Source: Papaver somniferum
Taxonomy: Eukaryota; Streptophyta; Magnoliopsida; Ranunculales; Papaveraceae
Assembly: GCF_003573695.1 (NCBI RefSeq)
Contig: NC_039363.1
Location: 149,948,826-150,012,825 of the forward strand
Direction of reading: 5' to 3'
DNA: 64,000 nucleotides
Made by a program: the position numbers and the translations under genes
Shown: in pieces, positions 43,597 to 56,530 of the stretch
Layout: the number at the start of each line of letters is the position of its first letter
Numbering within the stretch: position 1 is the stretch's first letter
The notes under the pieces: model-generated
The model's input: the letters and a program-made list of their open reading frames with translations, nothing else
What the model was told of the DNA's origin: nothing
Database searches by the model: none

Positions 43597-46500
43597 ATGG
43601 AGTTGATTGAAGGAGTTGGAGAGAGTTCTACACCGTTACGAAACTCTTTTGGTGGTGGTGGTGGTGGTTTTAGTGCATATGATGTAAGAGTTGATGTATA
43701 TAATAAGCTGGTCGAGAATGGAAACGATGAGGTTGTTTATAGTCCGGAGTTTCGTCATCAATTGGATGCTCACTTTAATCGATTGCCGGCTCGGTAATAA
43801 TCACTTATGTTTTTTTTTGGTCTTTGAAATCTTATCTTGTTTTTGTGTTTTGGAGAGTTTAGGTTATCAAGATTATGATACGATGTTGTTGATCATTTTG
43901 TTAGGGATTTCATATCATATTGTAAATCGTTTCCTACAAAATGAATTCATTAGGCTTCAATGCATCTAATTACAATTAAGGAAAAGTATTTGACCACACT
44001 GGTGGACTTGCAATTGACTTCAATAACTAGCAAATTACTGAAAGAGAAATTGGTTAGAGATACTCATTGGAAAATGAGCGGATGATTACAAGGTTCCGGC
44101 ACACCCTTGTGCTGACCACGCAGTGCCTGCAGTGTGGAAAACCTATTATAGGTTTCGTTATCGGCTGTATTGAACATTGGGGAGCAATTGTAGACCTGTT
44201 TCTTGCAGCAGAAACATAGTACGTTTGACATATATTGCATTGCATCACATTGATTTGACCACTGACCAACTCCAGGCCTTTGATGTAGATGTTTAGATTC
44301 TTTTCATTGAATGGTTTGTATTTGTTACAGTGTTCTCAAACAGTTTTATGCTCATTTGTAATTGACTTTGGTTGGATTATGAAATATTGTGCATGGCGAG
44401 TGAATATTATTTCTTTCGGTGCATTTTTTGTTGAAGGTATGGACTAGATGTGAATATGGATAGAGTCGAAGATGTGTTAATACATCAGAAGCTTCTTGCT
44501 GAAGCAACGCTCCCGGGGAGGTGTCCTGTTTTCCACGTTCGATTTTTGGAGGTACTACCTTATATTTTATAGTGTCAGATTGAGAAGCAGAAGTCGAGAC
44601 CTTGAATACTAGCTTCTACAGTTGTCATGTCATGTCAGATGCACTGTTCTCGAACCAAGATTGTTTCTACTTGGTACTTTCAGAGACGGACTTTTTCTTT
44701 TTTTGGTTTCTAGTAAGAAAATATGGATCCAGATAGATAAAACATCTTAGTGTAGGAGGCTGCCACCCCTTTTGCCAGACAACCACGCTTCACTTCTGCA
44801 TCTGCACTCTGTTCTCCTTTACATTCATACAACTTTGACCAACCATGAAAAACATGTTTCATGCTTTATCTAATAAGCTTCTTACCTTCTATAAAAGATT
44901 CAATGAGAAACCTCCATGCGTTGGCCTAGTTAACCTTTAAAATATTAGCGGACTAACACATGCACAGTGAAGGTGCAAAATGTTGAAATTATGCTCAATT
45001 TCGACTGCAATGACGTATGATTTTGCACTGTCTGTGATGTTACAAGCTGTAAGCTCTGTATGGTCTCTGTATATTTTTTATGGTATTTTGGCAACTATCA
45101 GTCTCAAAATACCACTGTTATTGCAAGATATGCGTCTCAGATGCCGTATCATATTGTTGTTTGCATCTGCTAGTACTGGATACGATACCTGCATTATTCT
45201 TCTCTTTTATTTCGTGTGTGGACTTTTAATATCTTTGCGTACTTAGTTTCCTTTCTGTTGTGTTTTGTAGAATATTATGACAAAAGCAGATGAAAATGGT
45301 GATATTCAGCAGCCAACAAAAGTGCCATCTGCCTCGAAAGCAAGATTAAATGCAGAAGACGAAGGCATTTTGCCATCAAATAACAGGTGTTTTTCTAGAG
45401 TTTTTCTACTATGTGATATGACTTTCCTTAATATTTCCTTGATCTTGAATGGGTGAATAGAATGCTGCAGACTTGAGTTATTATTTTATGATGCATGCAT
45501 GTTGAGTTGGTTGTTTTAATATCACACTTTTATTTGCTGATTTTATGGTTCATTCATTCAAGGTTTCTTTCTTTGTAATTGGTAGCACTTCTGCAAGTAG
45601 AAACAGACATAGTGACGTTGATTTCGAACCTTGCTCAAAGCTTGAGGACTTGAATTTGGATATTAGGATGATTGCTGAAGGAACCGAGAGAAACAATGCC
45701 ATAGAGAATTTATCTATGAGGTACTATTTTGCAAGCTATTTGTGATGCATACGGATCTCCTTAGTTTTGTATTTTGTCTGAATATATGGCTCAATGCATC
45801 ATACAGTTTCTTGTCCCTCTAGCAAAATTTGGTCAATTATTTTGCACGGAACTGATACATTGTACTAAAACCTACTTCGTTCTTTAGTTTGCCTTCGTTT
45901 GAGAGAATACTATCTGAATGATGAATCATGATGCAGGCAAGAAGTTCCATATGCATCAATACATGAAATTATATTTTCTACCCTTGACAAGCCCAAGCTT
46001 CTTAGTCAGGTATGTGGACTACGGCCTCCATGGTTCCTTTGTGGTTGTTCGAGTTACTTGCAGATACCGTATGTTATATTGTTACTAATTGGTTTCCATA
46101 TTATATCTTCACTTGAACATTTGTAATATTAGTAAACCTTGCAAACTTCTCTCTAAACCATTTAGACCTCCCCCACTTGAATTCAATAGGCTGCTTCATA
46201 GCTGTAAATACATTTTCTCTACTTTTATGCTGATGAACTGGTCATAGAATTGTCTACTTGAACTTTATGTTTATCTTTATTAAGAATAATATCATGATTA
46301 TGTATGAAGTTTATAAATCTTGTGGCATGGTCTTCTAGCTATCTGCTTTGCTCTCCGACATAGGACTAAACATCCGTGAAGCTCATGTCTTCTCAACAAT
46401 TGATGGCTACTCTTTGGATGTGTTTGTCGTAGATGGATGGGAATCTGAGGTAGATATTTCTTTGCGCAGCATTGTAGTATCATATTTTGTTAAGTGTTTA

Positions 46501-49500
46501 TAACTGTTTTCTATTCCCGAATAGAATGAATATAGTAATTACTTGTTAGAAATAATAGAATTCATATTTGTTTCACCATTGCCTGTATAAAGTTTCATCT
46601 TATCTGTTATTGATTTGAGATCTCTAATTATTTTAATTGTAACTTGTACCTGATCTCTTGGTATTTTGTACACTACCTGGTCTATGACGAATAGTATATT
46701 GTTTGAGCCAGCTTTAGCTACATCGAAGTGAACTAGCAGTCACCTTTGAGAACATGGATGACTAGATATTATAACAACATGTCTCACTAGACATCGATCA
46801 TAAGTTATTTTAAAGTCCCAGCTGGTCGTGATGCCGTAATAGTTCGTATCCCCCAAGTCCTTCGAGTCTACCGAGACTCTTGCACATATCCAACAAAACA
46901 TTCCCTTCAGGTTTTCAAGAGACTTGACTCGAGGGCATCTTGGAACCTCCAGTGAAAATGGCTCTAATTTGGAGCTTTAGCTGGTCAGGAAACTTGGAAA
47001 GTGCATATCACAAGGGTTCATTGGGATGCTTGGAACACGTACATGCTCGAAATGAATTACAAATATCTTTAGCTGTCAACAGTGGGGATAATCTTAAGAC
47101 TTCGAAGGATTAGATATTTTTATCGTAGTATCAGTTGCTGAAATATGATTCTGGAAGTACTGCAGTAACGTTTTGGCTAGATATGAAAAGTTAAATTCAC
47201 CTTAAGCTCCTTCTAAAGTGTGTATGTATTTTTTATACGGTCACACCTCTGTTTAGGTAACCCCTCTGGTTTCTCGTGAAGTTTTTGTTTTTATTAACGG
47301 TTTTCATGACCTTAATACTTCATTCTTAACTACGTCTGCGTTGACTATCAGTACTCATGCACGGATGTTCTACTGTTATATGTTCGTGGCCATATAAGTG
47401 ATAGTTCACATCTTAGGCACAACTTGTACTTGAACCTAAAAGGACAATAACATGATAATTTATTAAGGAGCATCGTGATTCTATTCATTCTATTACAGGG
47501 ATCTCTGCCAAGCCCAAATGTTGCTGACTTTGCAATGATGTGGCCAGGACACAGATGGGTTGCATAAAGCGCTGGAGGAAGCAGTTGCTAGGAGCGAGGT
47601 GAATAGTTTGTTCCTCCGTTTATACGAGCTTCATTGTTTCTTTATCCTCTGTTTGGTTGGTGTGAGTTATACCTTTATTTCGGATCATACTTATAAGGCA
47701 ATAGCAAGTACCTAGCCAGAAAACAAACCCGAGTAAGCTGTGTTAGTACTTCATAGGCATGGCATTACAATGGTTGCAGGATGCGAATTCTTGGCTGAAT
47801 CGTATGAACTATGTTCATATGGAAAATCACTATTTTAGACGACAGCGATAATGATATGGTTACTTTAAATATAGGGAACCTGGTCTGGTTCTTCCCCTTC
47901 TCATTCAGGCTTGGAGAAGGCACTAGCAATAGAACCAAAATGTGGCGATTGGGAAATCGATAGGCGATTGTTGAAGATAGGAGATAAAATAGGATGTGGA
48001 TCTTGTGGAGATTTGTGAGTTGCAATTTAAGCTCTCCATTTTTATTTGTTGTTTTGTATTTATCCATACTATTAGCTGCTCATGTATTGTATATTGTGCT
48101 TTCTAAAAGATGTCGTGGAGTTTATCTGGGTCAAGATGTTGCTGTTAAGGTTCTTAAACCTGAACATCTGAATGAAGCTTTGGAGGCAGAATTCGCACAA
48201 GAAGTAACAATCCTAAGGTTAGTGGCTTGGTGAAATTTATGCGGTTTAATTTGAGCATTATGTTTACGTAACCCAACTCCATTTGCATTAAGTTTATCAA
48301 TAAGATGAAGGAAGTACAATGTGTTCATGTCATGATATCTATCTGTCTTCTGAAACTCTGAACCTGTCTGGGAACTATTTCGTGTTTACTCTTTTTGTTT
48401 TTTTTTAATCACTGCAGAGAGGTTCAACATAAAAATGTTGTTCGTTTCATTGGTGCCTGCACAAAGTTTCCAAATTTGTGCATTGTAACAGGTAAAGTAA
48501 ATTTTTTTGACTTCTAATTTGTCATACTGTTAAAACACTTAGTTTCCTCTTTATGAATGTGATCCACTAATCATGCAAGTATACTCTTCTGATTTTATAA
48601 TTATGATTGGTTGTTGGCTTTTGTAAATCTTGTTCCACAGATGGTTCTCTTGTACTGTTTTTTTCTTCTCAGTATTGAGCTAATGCTTGCCCCACTCTAT
48701 GCTCTAGTCTTCAAAACATCAAATATATCGCCCCTTAACGAACAACATTTTTGTCAGTGTAGCCATTTTGTCTCTTGATAAAACCCCAAAGAGCCCTAGT
48801 GTTTCATAAAGTGGGTTTGTGCATTGTCTACTTAATCCTCCAACAACTACTCTCTATAGGACCTACAAACTCAGTAATTATTGGAATGCAAGTTAATTAC
48901 TTATATCCATTCCTATCTCCTTGACCGCCAAAGGTACGCCCATGTCATTCATATCTTAGTATAAGTTTCAGCAGGTTCCCTTTATTCTTGTTGATTTTCT
49001 AATTTTAAGTGGTCAAAGCATGTCCATTAACCATGAATTAAATCACAGAAAAGTATGAATTAACCAATTTGAGTGTTCCTGGAACAATCAAGGGGCCTTA
49101 GGTGCTTGTTAGAAACTGTCTCCCTACCCCTTTCTTGACCAGGGATTCAAAGCCTGGCACTGATGAGTGTTTCTGGCTTTTGGTTTAGTTGTGCATGATG
49201 AACTTTTCTTTAACGTCAGTGCAGCCTCTCCTTTTTATTCATGATTCTTATTTATTGGTTGCAGAATATATGCCCGGTGGAAGTCTTTATGACTTTCTGC
49301 ACAAGCATCATAATGTCTTGGGACTTGGTCATCTGTTAGAATTTGCAATCGATATTTGCAAAGGAATGGAGTATCTGCACCGAAAAAACATAATTCATAG
49401 GGATCTGAAAACAGCCAATCTGCTGATGGATATTGATCATGTATGTAGCAATTCGTGGATACAAACTATTTAAGGACATTTTATAATTCAGTACTGCATG

Positions 49501-51639
49501 ATTGTTTTATATATTTATGATTGCTTTACTTGAATAATAGATAATTTTCAGGGAGCTTGTCTAATTTCTTTTTGGGACTGTAAATACTTAACAAGTTAAC
49601 ATCAGGGAAGTCAAAAACTTAAGGTTTAACTTAAATAGTTAGTTCCACCATATCTAGTCTAAGTTGTGGTTGTTATGTTTTACTTCTTGTGTTTCATATA
49701 ACTGATCCTCTTTATGTGCTTTTCCTTGTCCTAATTTGTAAAAGCCAATGACTACCTTCCACTCTAGCATTTCATCTAGAGGACAGGAAGCATGATAACT
49801 TCAAAAACAATTTTGTTTTGGCCACCAGCTTTTGATCCATAATTATGCTACTACTTACTTAAATTGATTTTTCAGCCTACAAAAGAACGAAGCTCTGTTG
49901 TATGTCTTTGCTGAAGTTAGCTCTTGTTTTCTAAATCTCACAATGAATTCAACAGGTTGTAAAAGTGGCAGATTTTGGTGTCGCTCGTTTCCAAAGTCAA
50001 GGAGGGGAAATGACCGCAGAAACTGGAACATACAGATGGATGGCACCTGAGGTTTGATTCTTCTAAACCCCGCTGTCTTCTACCACTTGAATCCACTAGA
50101 TATTCTAAAATATACATGTGGTTAGAAAGGAATATTTAAGCTGTACTGCATGTTTCCACTTGGGGAATCAGGCAACCTGAAAAAAGAGTAGTAAATGGTC
50201 TAATGAACTTGCATATAGCGTGCAATTTGTAACTTCTTGAGCATGATGTGGGTTAGTTTTGGTTTCATTTTTGTTTTTCCCTTGTTGAATCTTGAGCCTG
50301 AATTTCTGGGATGTTTAAGATGTGTTCGCCACACTACTGGGACTTCAATATATCACCTGATAAATTCCTTTAAGACATGTGCAAGTCTGGGAAGGTTCAC
50401 TTTGTATTAGTTTCACATTGCGTGATTTCTAATGAACCTGACTACTTGTTATACCCTTGTTATACCATGCTGATGCCTACATTTTCACTCCATAGAGTTC
50501 TTATGTTTCGTACTTCAGCTTTTGGTATTATAGTTCACCTATAATTCAATAGTTGCTCTTACTAGTAGACATTCATTATGAAGTGCAAGTGGTCTATAAA
50601 TTCAACATCGCTAGTGGTAACATGAGGTCAGAGTAGTGTGCAGTACTTTTGCTTCTTCAAACTTATGATTATCTTTCTTTCCTTTTTTAAATTAAGGGCT
50701 TTCTATATGCTGTTCTTTTTAGTTGATGAAGAGCCTATTCACCATGTTATCAGATTTATAAGCATCTTTGATTTATGTGGATCCTACTTCATCTAGCAGA
50801 AGGTTATATAACTTATTTCACATCCCACTTTTACTAAGATATGTTCCGTTTATCAGGTTATAAATCATCAACCGTACGATCAGAAGGCAGATGTTTTCAG
50901 TTTTGCTATCGTGTTATGGGAGCTTACAACCGCAAAGGTACTTCTCTCAGTTCCATGCTGGGTCAAATTAGTGATTTTATTGTGAATGTAATAATCTTTA
51001 GCTATGATGTTTTCATTGTAGGTGCCATATGATACAATGACCCCTTTGCAAGCTGCCCTAGGAGTTAGACAGGTTTGTGATCTTAAAGGAAGAATCTATT
51101 GTTTGTACCATATGTACGACGAACCCATGTAATGCTGCTACTTCATTTTAGGAAAAGTATCTTTGTTAGGGCAGTGATAAAGTGGCTTAATTTTATAGAC
51201 AAAGCCTTACTGTACTTATATAATCTTCTAAACATGAAAATAAATGTGATCCCTCTTGTATTAATATACTCGGTAAATTTTTATTTTGGGTTGAGTTTCC
51301 AACTTACTCTGTAGTTGTTTCTTAACCTTGGACGTGCATTCATTTTAACGTTTTTTTTTGTTGTATGCATCTAGGGTTTGAGACCGTCAATACCAGAAAA
51401 CGCAAACCCCAGACTACTGGACTTGATGCAAAGATGCTGGGAAGGGGTTCCCAGTAGCCGGCCTTCGTTTTCAGAGATAATATCAGAGCTCGAGGGAATC
51501 CTCCAAGAAGTTAAGGTAAAACAAATTCTATTGTACTTGAATTTTCTTTCACAGTGACTAAATTCGACTAATGCAAATTAGTGTGTTGCAGGCAGCTTCA
51601 GAAACGTCAAAGCACACTACTGACAATGTCGATTCGTAA
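43597..51639 (+). CDS. STY46-like: ACT-domain Raf-like Ser/Thr/Tyr protein kinase, STY8/17/46 type, 16 exons, intact
   Basis: Exons, all with GT-AG introns: 43597..43793, 44437..44551, 45271..45386, 45586..45720, 45937..46009, 46339..46449, 47548..47598, 47875..48014, 48110..48217, 48418..48491, 49265..49440, 49956..50051, 50857..50937, 51022..51072, 51375..51515, 51592..51639. The joined frame is 1,713 bp, 570 residues, without internal stop; known STY members are of similar length. Residues 20-105 are the conserved N-terminal region ([12 protein letters not shown]), about 192-247 an ACT fold ([36 protein letters not shown]) and about 295-548 the kinase. Visible are the Gly loop G306-C-G-S-C-G311, VAVK (K326), HRDLKTAN (D420), DFG (D438) and APE (E464). 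Arabidopsis STY8/17/46 are cytosolic kinases that phosphorylate transit peptides of chloroplast preproteins; this role is carried over by homology. Residue 314 is Cys where I expect Tyr (YRGVYLG). The exact family member cannot be fixed by eye. Confidence 0.95.
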
Positions 51640-52469
51640 CTAATTCTACCGGCTTTCCTTTGCGATTTGAGTGCTGGTAATGTACAGTTCTTTTTTGTTC
51701 CTTATCATACTTGTTTTACTTAAATGGGTCTATCACAAAGTTATAGAGGTGAAATAGGATGAGAGGAAAATAGGTAAAGGTGTGGTAATTCAATTTACAC
51801 GGAAAAAAAAGAAGTATATGAAGATGGTTCCTTTTGTTGTGTCTGGTAGCTGTCGAATGTTCTTTTTGTAATAGAAGATATTTCTTTCTTTACATTAAGA
51901 CCTTTGTGTAAAAAATATCAATCTGTAATGTGATATTTTTCCATAGATATTCTGTTACATTGCAAATTTCAACTGTTACAATGTTCTTGATTTAATCATT
52001 TCTTAACCTGCCAAGCTTACCTACAAAATGTTATCTTTTGGTTATGTGATTGGTTTGTAATTTGATGAGAAATGTGTAAACTCAACAACAGCAAAGACAA
52101 GTTGCTCTGTAAGTGGTCAGCGTGTTACACTTGTATCATGTTCATTTGAAGTTTGACAATTTTGTGTGTGTTCCGGGTCATGTCATGTATGTTTGCGGGT
52201 ATGCTACTCGAGTTCTACTGGCCAATAACCCACTGGTATGAACATGATCCGAATAGTTACTATCGAAATTCAGCCTACTGTAGTGTCAGGCTCAGAATGA
52301 GTTCGAGCCTATGAATCTCTCTATAACCACGCTTGATCTCAAAATAAACATGTTATAAAGCCGATATTACTCTGCAGTCAATTTTGCCATTTGGGTGAAT
52401 TTGCCAGTCAATTTTGCCATTTGGGGGAATTTGCCACCATCTGTATTTGGTTTTCGTTGTAAGCTCTAA
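51640..52469 (+). other. kinase 3' untranslated region and short intergenic stretch
   Basis: The first 300 bp or so are A+T-rich and probably hold the 3' UTR and polyadenylation region of the kinase. No other gene is seen. A 30-bp tandem duplication is at 52375..52434. The stretch ends at the TAA target site (52467..52469) of the Harbinger element. Confidence 0.55.
52375..52434. repeat. 30-bp tandem duplication
   Basis: CAGTCAATTTTGCCATTTGG and the following 10 bases at 52375 recur at 52405 with one substitution. Confidence 0.9.
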
Positions 52470-52918
52470 GAGCAATTCCTATGGAATAAACAAACTCAGA
52501 GTTTGTTCATTTTGCTCCACTATGGAATGAACAAACATGGGAAATGGATGTTCAAACTATCAAATTTGTTGGTTTAAATATCGAGTCGGTAGAACCAGCG
52601 CGCGTCTGTGGTAAAGACAGGCGTCATGTCTAGCAATGCTGGCGTCAGAAGGAAAAACGCCAGCGTTCATATAACCAACGCGCGTCATCAATGAGGACGC
52701 CGACGCTTGTAGTAAAAGCGCCGCGTTCTTTGTATGAGCGCCAACTGCTACTCCCATCCCAACGCCACTTTTCCTTTCCTTTCCCTATAAATTCAGTTCG
52801 TCTACATACTTAGACTCACACCTTCCTCAACATTACACAATTTTCATACTGTCTCTAAATTTTTCTTTTTAAACAAAACTATTCATATTAATTCAATCTT
52901 TCAGAAAAATTCTCAAGT

Positions 52919-53981
52919 ATGCCATCCTCACAACAATGATCACAACAACGATCACAACAACAAACACAAACACCACAAGAAACACAACAAGAAACACAAC
53001 AAAAAGGAACACACAAGAATTCGTGGTCCCAAGTATACGATGGATGAAGACGAGTCACTTTACAGAAATTATGTATTATATACATTAGATGAAATCAATG
53101 GTGTTTATCAAGAAAAAAAAACTTTTTATGGTAAGATTTTACAAAAATTTTGTGAAGAAACCGGTAACATTCATAGTCGTGATGCCGATGGGTTGTCTCA
53201 TCGTTTTTGCACAATTTCAGCATCCGTTACCGAATATGTATCTTCGATCACTCAAATGTGGAACAACAGAAAAAGTGGTGAAGGCGAACCGGATGTGGAA
53301 CGAAGATGTCGGGAAGAGTGGTAAAGATCCCACAAAGGTTCAAGCTTCCAACATGAAACTTGTTTCACCATTTTGAGGGTGCTTAACAAGTTTAATCCAT
53401 ACTTGCTGGAAGGTCATCAAGTGCGTGGAAGATCACCACACCGTCCAATCTCGTAGGATTTTCAGAATGGAGGGTCTGCTTCCTCACCTGATGGAACTCC
53501 AGGTAGTCAGGAACAACACAACACTAATCTAGACGTTAACACCAACTTGAAGAGAAGAAGAGGAGGTGGTCAGAAAGCTGCAAAAGCAGCGAGAGACGCA
53601 GCCCAACGAGCAGCAGAAGGAGGTTCAAGCGAGTTCAACTATGCTGATCACAAGGCAATGGAGATGCAAATGGAGGAAGATAGAGTCAGGGACCGTACCA
53701 TTTCTTTAAATAATCAACAGAAAAGTCTTCTTGCGCGAGAATAACATTACAGGGATTGCAAGCTAAGCAAGTTACTCTCCTTGGACACCGGCAAAATGAA
53801 TGAACGACAATATGCTATATGGACTAAGCAAGACCGAACAACAACAAGTCCAGGCCCAACAAGTCCCCCACCAACAAACTGAAGCCACCCCTCAACAAAC
53901 TGGCCAGTGTGTGAATTTGGAAGAAGAAGAAGATGATGCCTCAGAAGAAAACGAAGAGGAATTCAGTCTTGCTAATGAATG
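52919..53981 (+). pseudogene. Harbinger ORF1 (Myb/SANT-like, NAM-associated) protein, broken
   Basis: An ATG at 52919 starts a Gln/Thr-rich N-terminus with a stop at 52937. A frameshift near 53020 leads to the SANT-like region: RGPKYTMDEDESLYRNYVL, KTFYGKILQKFCEETGN, LSHRFCTISASV and MWNNRKSGEGE. Stops at about 53322 and further on interrupt the middle. The C-terminal part has the basic, Ala-rich helix (KRRRGGGQKAAKAARDAAQR) and EFNYADHKAMEMQMEEDR, then a Gln-rich tail. In PIF/Pong-like systems ORF1 binds the element ends and helps the nuclease enter the nucleus. This copy is non-functional. Confidence 0.8.
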
Positions 53982-54218
53982 AACATGTTTAGTTCAATTC
54001 AGTGTAGTTAAGTTTAGTTCAATTCAGTGTAGTCGTTTTAATTTAATTTCGTTTAGTATAATTTCCTCAATTTAAACAAACAACTTTACATTAAAAAACA
54101 TATTAATTAAACAACAACTTTTAAATATAATTGCCTCAATTGTAGACGTTTATCTCCCTCTTCCTCTCCCTCTCCCTCTCCATCTACCTTGCACCCCCGC
54201 ACCGTCTGCTGCTCCTTT

Positions 54219-55395
54219 TCAAGCCCAAAGGTGCTTTGTTAAATCTTGTCTTAGTTGTGTATAGATTCCCTGATTGTGGAGTCTGTCAGTGGCAAGTTTA
54301 TATTCTCTTTCCGGACGCCCATGCTCCACCACAAGATTCGACGTCAAATCTTCATCTGGAAAACTAGTCCAGGTTGGGTCACGCCTGGTTTCTTCAATGA
54401 CCATGTTATGCAGAATGATACAAGTCAACATAATTTTGTTCATTTCTTGAATATCAAAAAAGCGCGCCGGGCCAGCTATGATGGCAAACTTCCTTTTCAC
54501 TATGCCAAAAGCGCGTTCAACATCCTTTCTGCATGCCATTTGTTGTGTGTTAAAGTACTACATATCCTTCGAAGTCATCGGACCAAAGCCTACCTTTTTA
54601 TAAGCTTGAACCGTAGTTGACCATTATGGATAGATTCCGTTTGCTAGGTAATAACCCTGAGTGTAGTGATGATAGTTGATGGTGAAATTACAGTGCGGCG
54701 CGACCCATTCTTAAGTTCTTCAAACAATGGTGACTTATATAAAACGTTGAGATCGTTATTTGAACCCGGGAGTCCAAAAAAGGCATGCCAAAACCAACAA
54801 CCATAAGTAGCTGAAGCTTCCAAAATTACAGTTGGTTTTGGATAATGACCCTTATATTGGCCTGCCCATTCTACCGGACATGCATGCCACGTCCAGTGCA
54901 TGCAGTCAAGACTACCTAGCATTCCTGGAAAACCCCTCTCGGTGTTTTCTGCAGTTATTCTTTGAACATCTTCCTGAGTAGGCTTTCTTAAAAAGGTTTG
55001 ACCAAAATGCCCAACTATTGTTTCATAAAACAATTTGAGATACCTAAAGGCGGTTGTTTTCCCAATACAGATGTAATCATCCGTGGAATCCGCTGGTACC
55101 CTGTAACAAAATATACGGAGGGCCGTAGTGACCTTTTGTTCGGGACTAAATCCTCGTATATGCCGTGCATCATACTGATAATTAAATAAAGGTTGTACCT
55201 GACAAAGCTCGGCAATAATCCTTTGCGTCAAGTTGCGTCCCATGCGGAATCGTCCCTGAAAATTCTCATCGGAACACACACAGTCATGATTAAAATAATC
55301 ATGCATCATCTTTTCGTGGTAAAAATGTCGATTCCGCCGCGTCCATCTTCTAGTCGCAACTTCATATGGATCTAAAGGCTTTGGTATGATCCCGG
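54219..55395 (-). pseudogene. Harbinger DDE endonuclease (transposase), 5' truncated and frameshifted
   Basis: Reading leftward from 55395, where the start codon is missing, the frame shows DPYEVATRRWTRRNRHFYHEK, the helix-turn-helix region (IGKTTAFRYLKLF), the first catalytic Asp (MLGSLDCMHWTWHACPVEW), the second (FGLPGSNNDLNVLY), and then a broken stretch (54540..54650) with the usual YYLANGIYP site and a stop. A shifted frame holds the catalytic Glu region (CRKDVERAFGIVKRKFAI) and the C-terminus ending at about 54219. The DDE triad residues are all still present. The N-terminal end is lost at the gypsy LTR junction. Confidence 0.88.
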
Positions 55396-55851
55396 TGTAA
55401 CACCCTGTGTTTTTAGCATGACGCCTGCTAAAAGATACGCCACGGCATGAGATGAAGCTTCATTCAAAGCTTCCGTTGTTTGGTAAGAGGGATTGGCTTA
55501 AGGCCAATACTGTGTCAAAATGGCGCATTATGTTTGGCATTTGGCCAAGACCCAAATCTCGCATCAAATGATGCATTAGGCCAGTTGGGTAAGTGGCCCT
55601 AAGTTTGCAGCGTAATCATTGCGTATTATGAAAGCTATTGGCCTATAGCTAATATAACACAATTGTAGATGGTGGATTTTCAACAAAGGGAAAAACCGTA
55701 AAATCATGAGGCATATTTTGACATGGCTTTCAGGCATGCAACGATTCATATTTTACGAAGCCATGATGAATATGTTTTCGAAAAGCCTCCACTAGCTGAG
55801 CGTTCGATCCCTGGCATTTCATTTTGACCTTTATGCAGAATACGTATTTGG

Positions 55852-56094
55852 GCGGTTCTCCGTAGATTGAGAGCTGAACGCCTTCAGGACGTCGGTGATA
55901 CTCACTGTTCCCTGACTGCAGGAGAGAGACAAACCTCCACATAGAAAAATAGTTGGGCGGCGGACGCCTTCAGGACGTTGGTGGCACTCACCGTTTCCTG
56001 ATTATGTGGAGAGATCGTGCTTAGATTCAGGCGGTTCTACGTAGATTGAGAGCACTAATTCCTTCAGATCGTAAACAACACCGTGACTCCCTGA
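55852..56094 (+). repeat. LTR array A: three degenerate units
   Basis: Units beginning GGCGGTTCTCCGTAGATTGA (55853), GGCGGACGCCTTCAGGACGT (about 55957) and GGCGGTTCTACGTAGATTGA (56029) share CTTCAG..CGT and TCCCTGA-type segments. Confidence 0.7.
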
Positions 56095-56159
56095 CTAGGC
56101 ACCATTCAGAATGGATGTGATGCTTTAACTGGCTAATATATTTTCTGCAATAGATTAAT

Positions 56160-56530
56160 TCTGCCGTGATATTCACCACTGAATTCCTAGAATGATCTAT
56201 CATTGCTCCTATTCCATGCTCGAATCCACAGCCTGATCCCATGGAATGGCAATGAACAATTTCTCTGATTCTATGATCGAATCCACGGCTTGATCTCATA
56301 TAATAGCAATAAAACAACTGTATTATATCATTACTCTGATTTCGTGATCGAATCCATAGCTGATCTCATGAAATAGTGATAGATAATTCTAATTACTCTG
56401 ATTCTGTGGTCGAATCTATGATCCCATGGGATAGTAATGCTCGTTTTATTATTCTGAATTCATGGTCGAATCCACAGCTGATCCTGAATTAATAATAATC
56501 AACTATTCATTTTATTACTCAGTTTCATGA
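56160..56530 (+). repeat. LTR array B: about five units of 60-75 bp
   Basis: Each unit has a version of TGATCGAATCCACAGCTGAT followed by TCATG.AATAG.AAT and an A+T-rich spacer. Copies are diverged. Confidence 0.75.

Larger units (their letters stand above)
52470..55395. mobile_element. PIF/Harbinger DNA transposon, right end lost to a gypsy insertion
   Basis: The left end GAGCAATTCCTATGG follows TAA, the 3-bp target of this superfamily, and is of the usual GAGCA-type terminus. It is followed by GGCGTC/GCGCC-rich subterminal repeats (52590..52745) and a TATA-like CTATAAATTC at about 52784. ORF1 (Myb/SANT) runs plus, the DDE nuclease minus, so the genes converge at about 54.1 kb. The nuclease N-terminus is cut at 55395, where a Ty3/gypsy LTR starts; the missing right terminus should lie beyond the window, after that element. 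Confidence 0.85.

Noticed and set aside
48970..49264. Extra coding sequence in the intron before kinase exon 11, including an upstream ATG
   Set aside because: The TTGCAG acceptor at 49264 restores the kinase frame exactly; upstream sequence is intronic.
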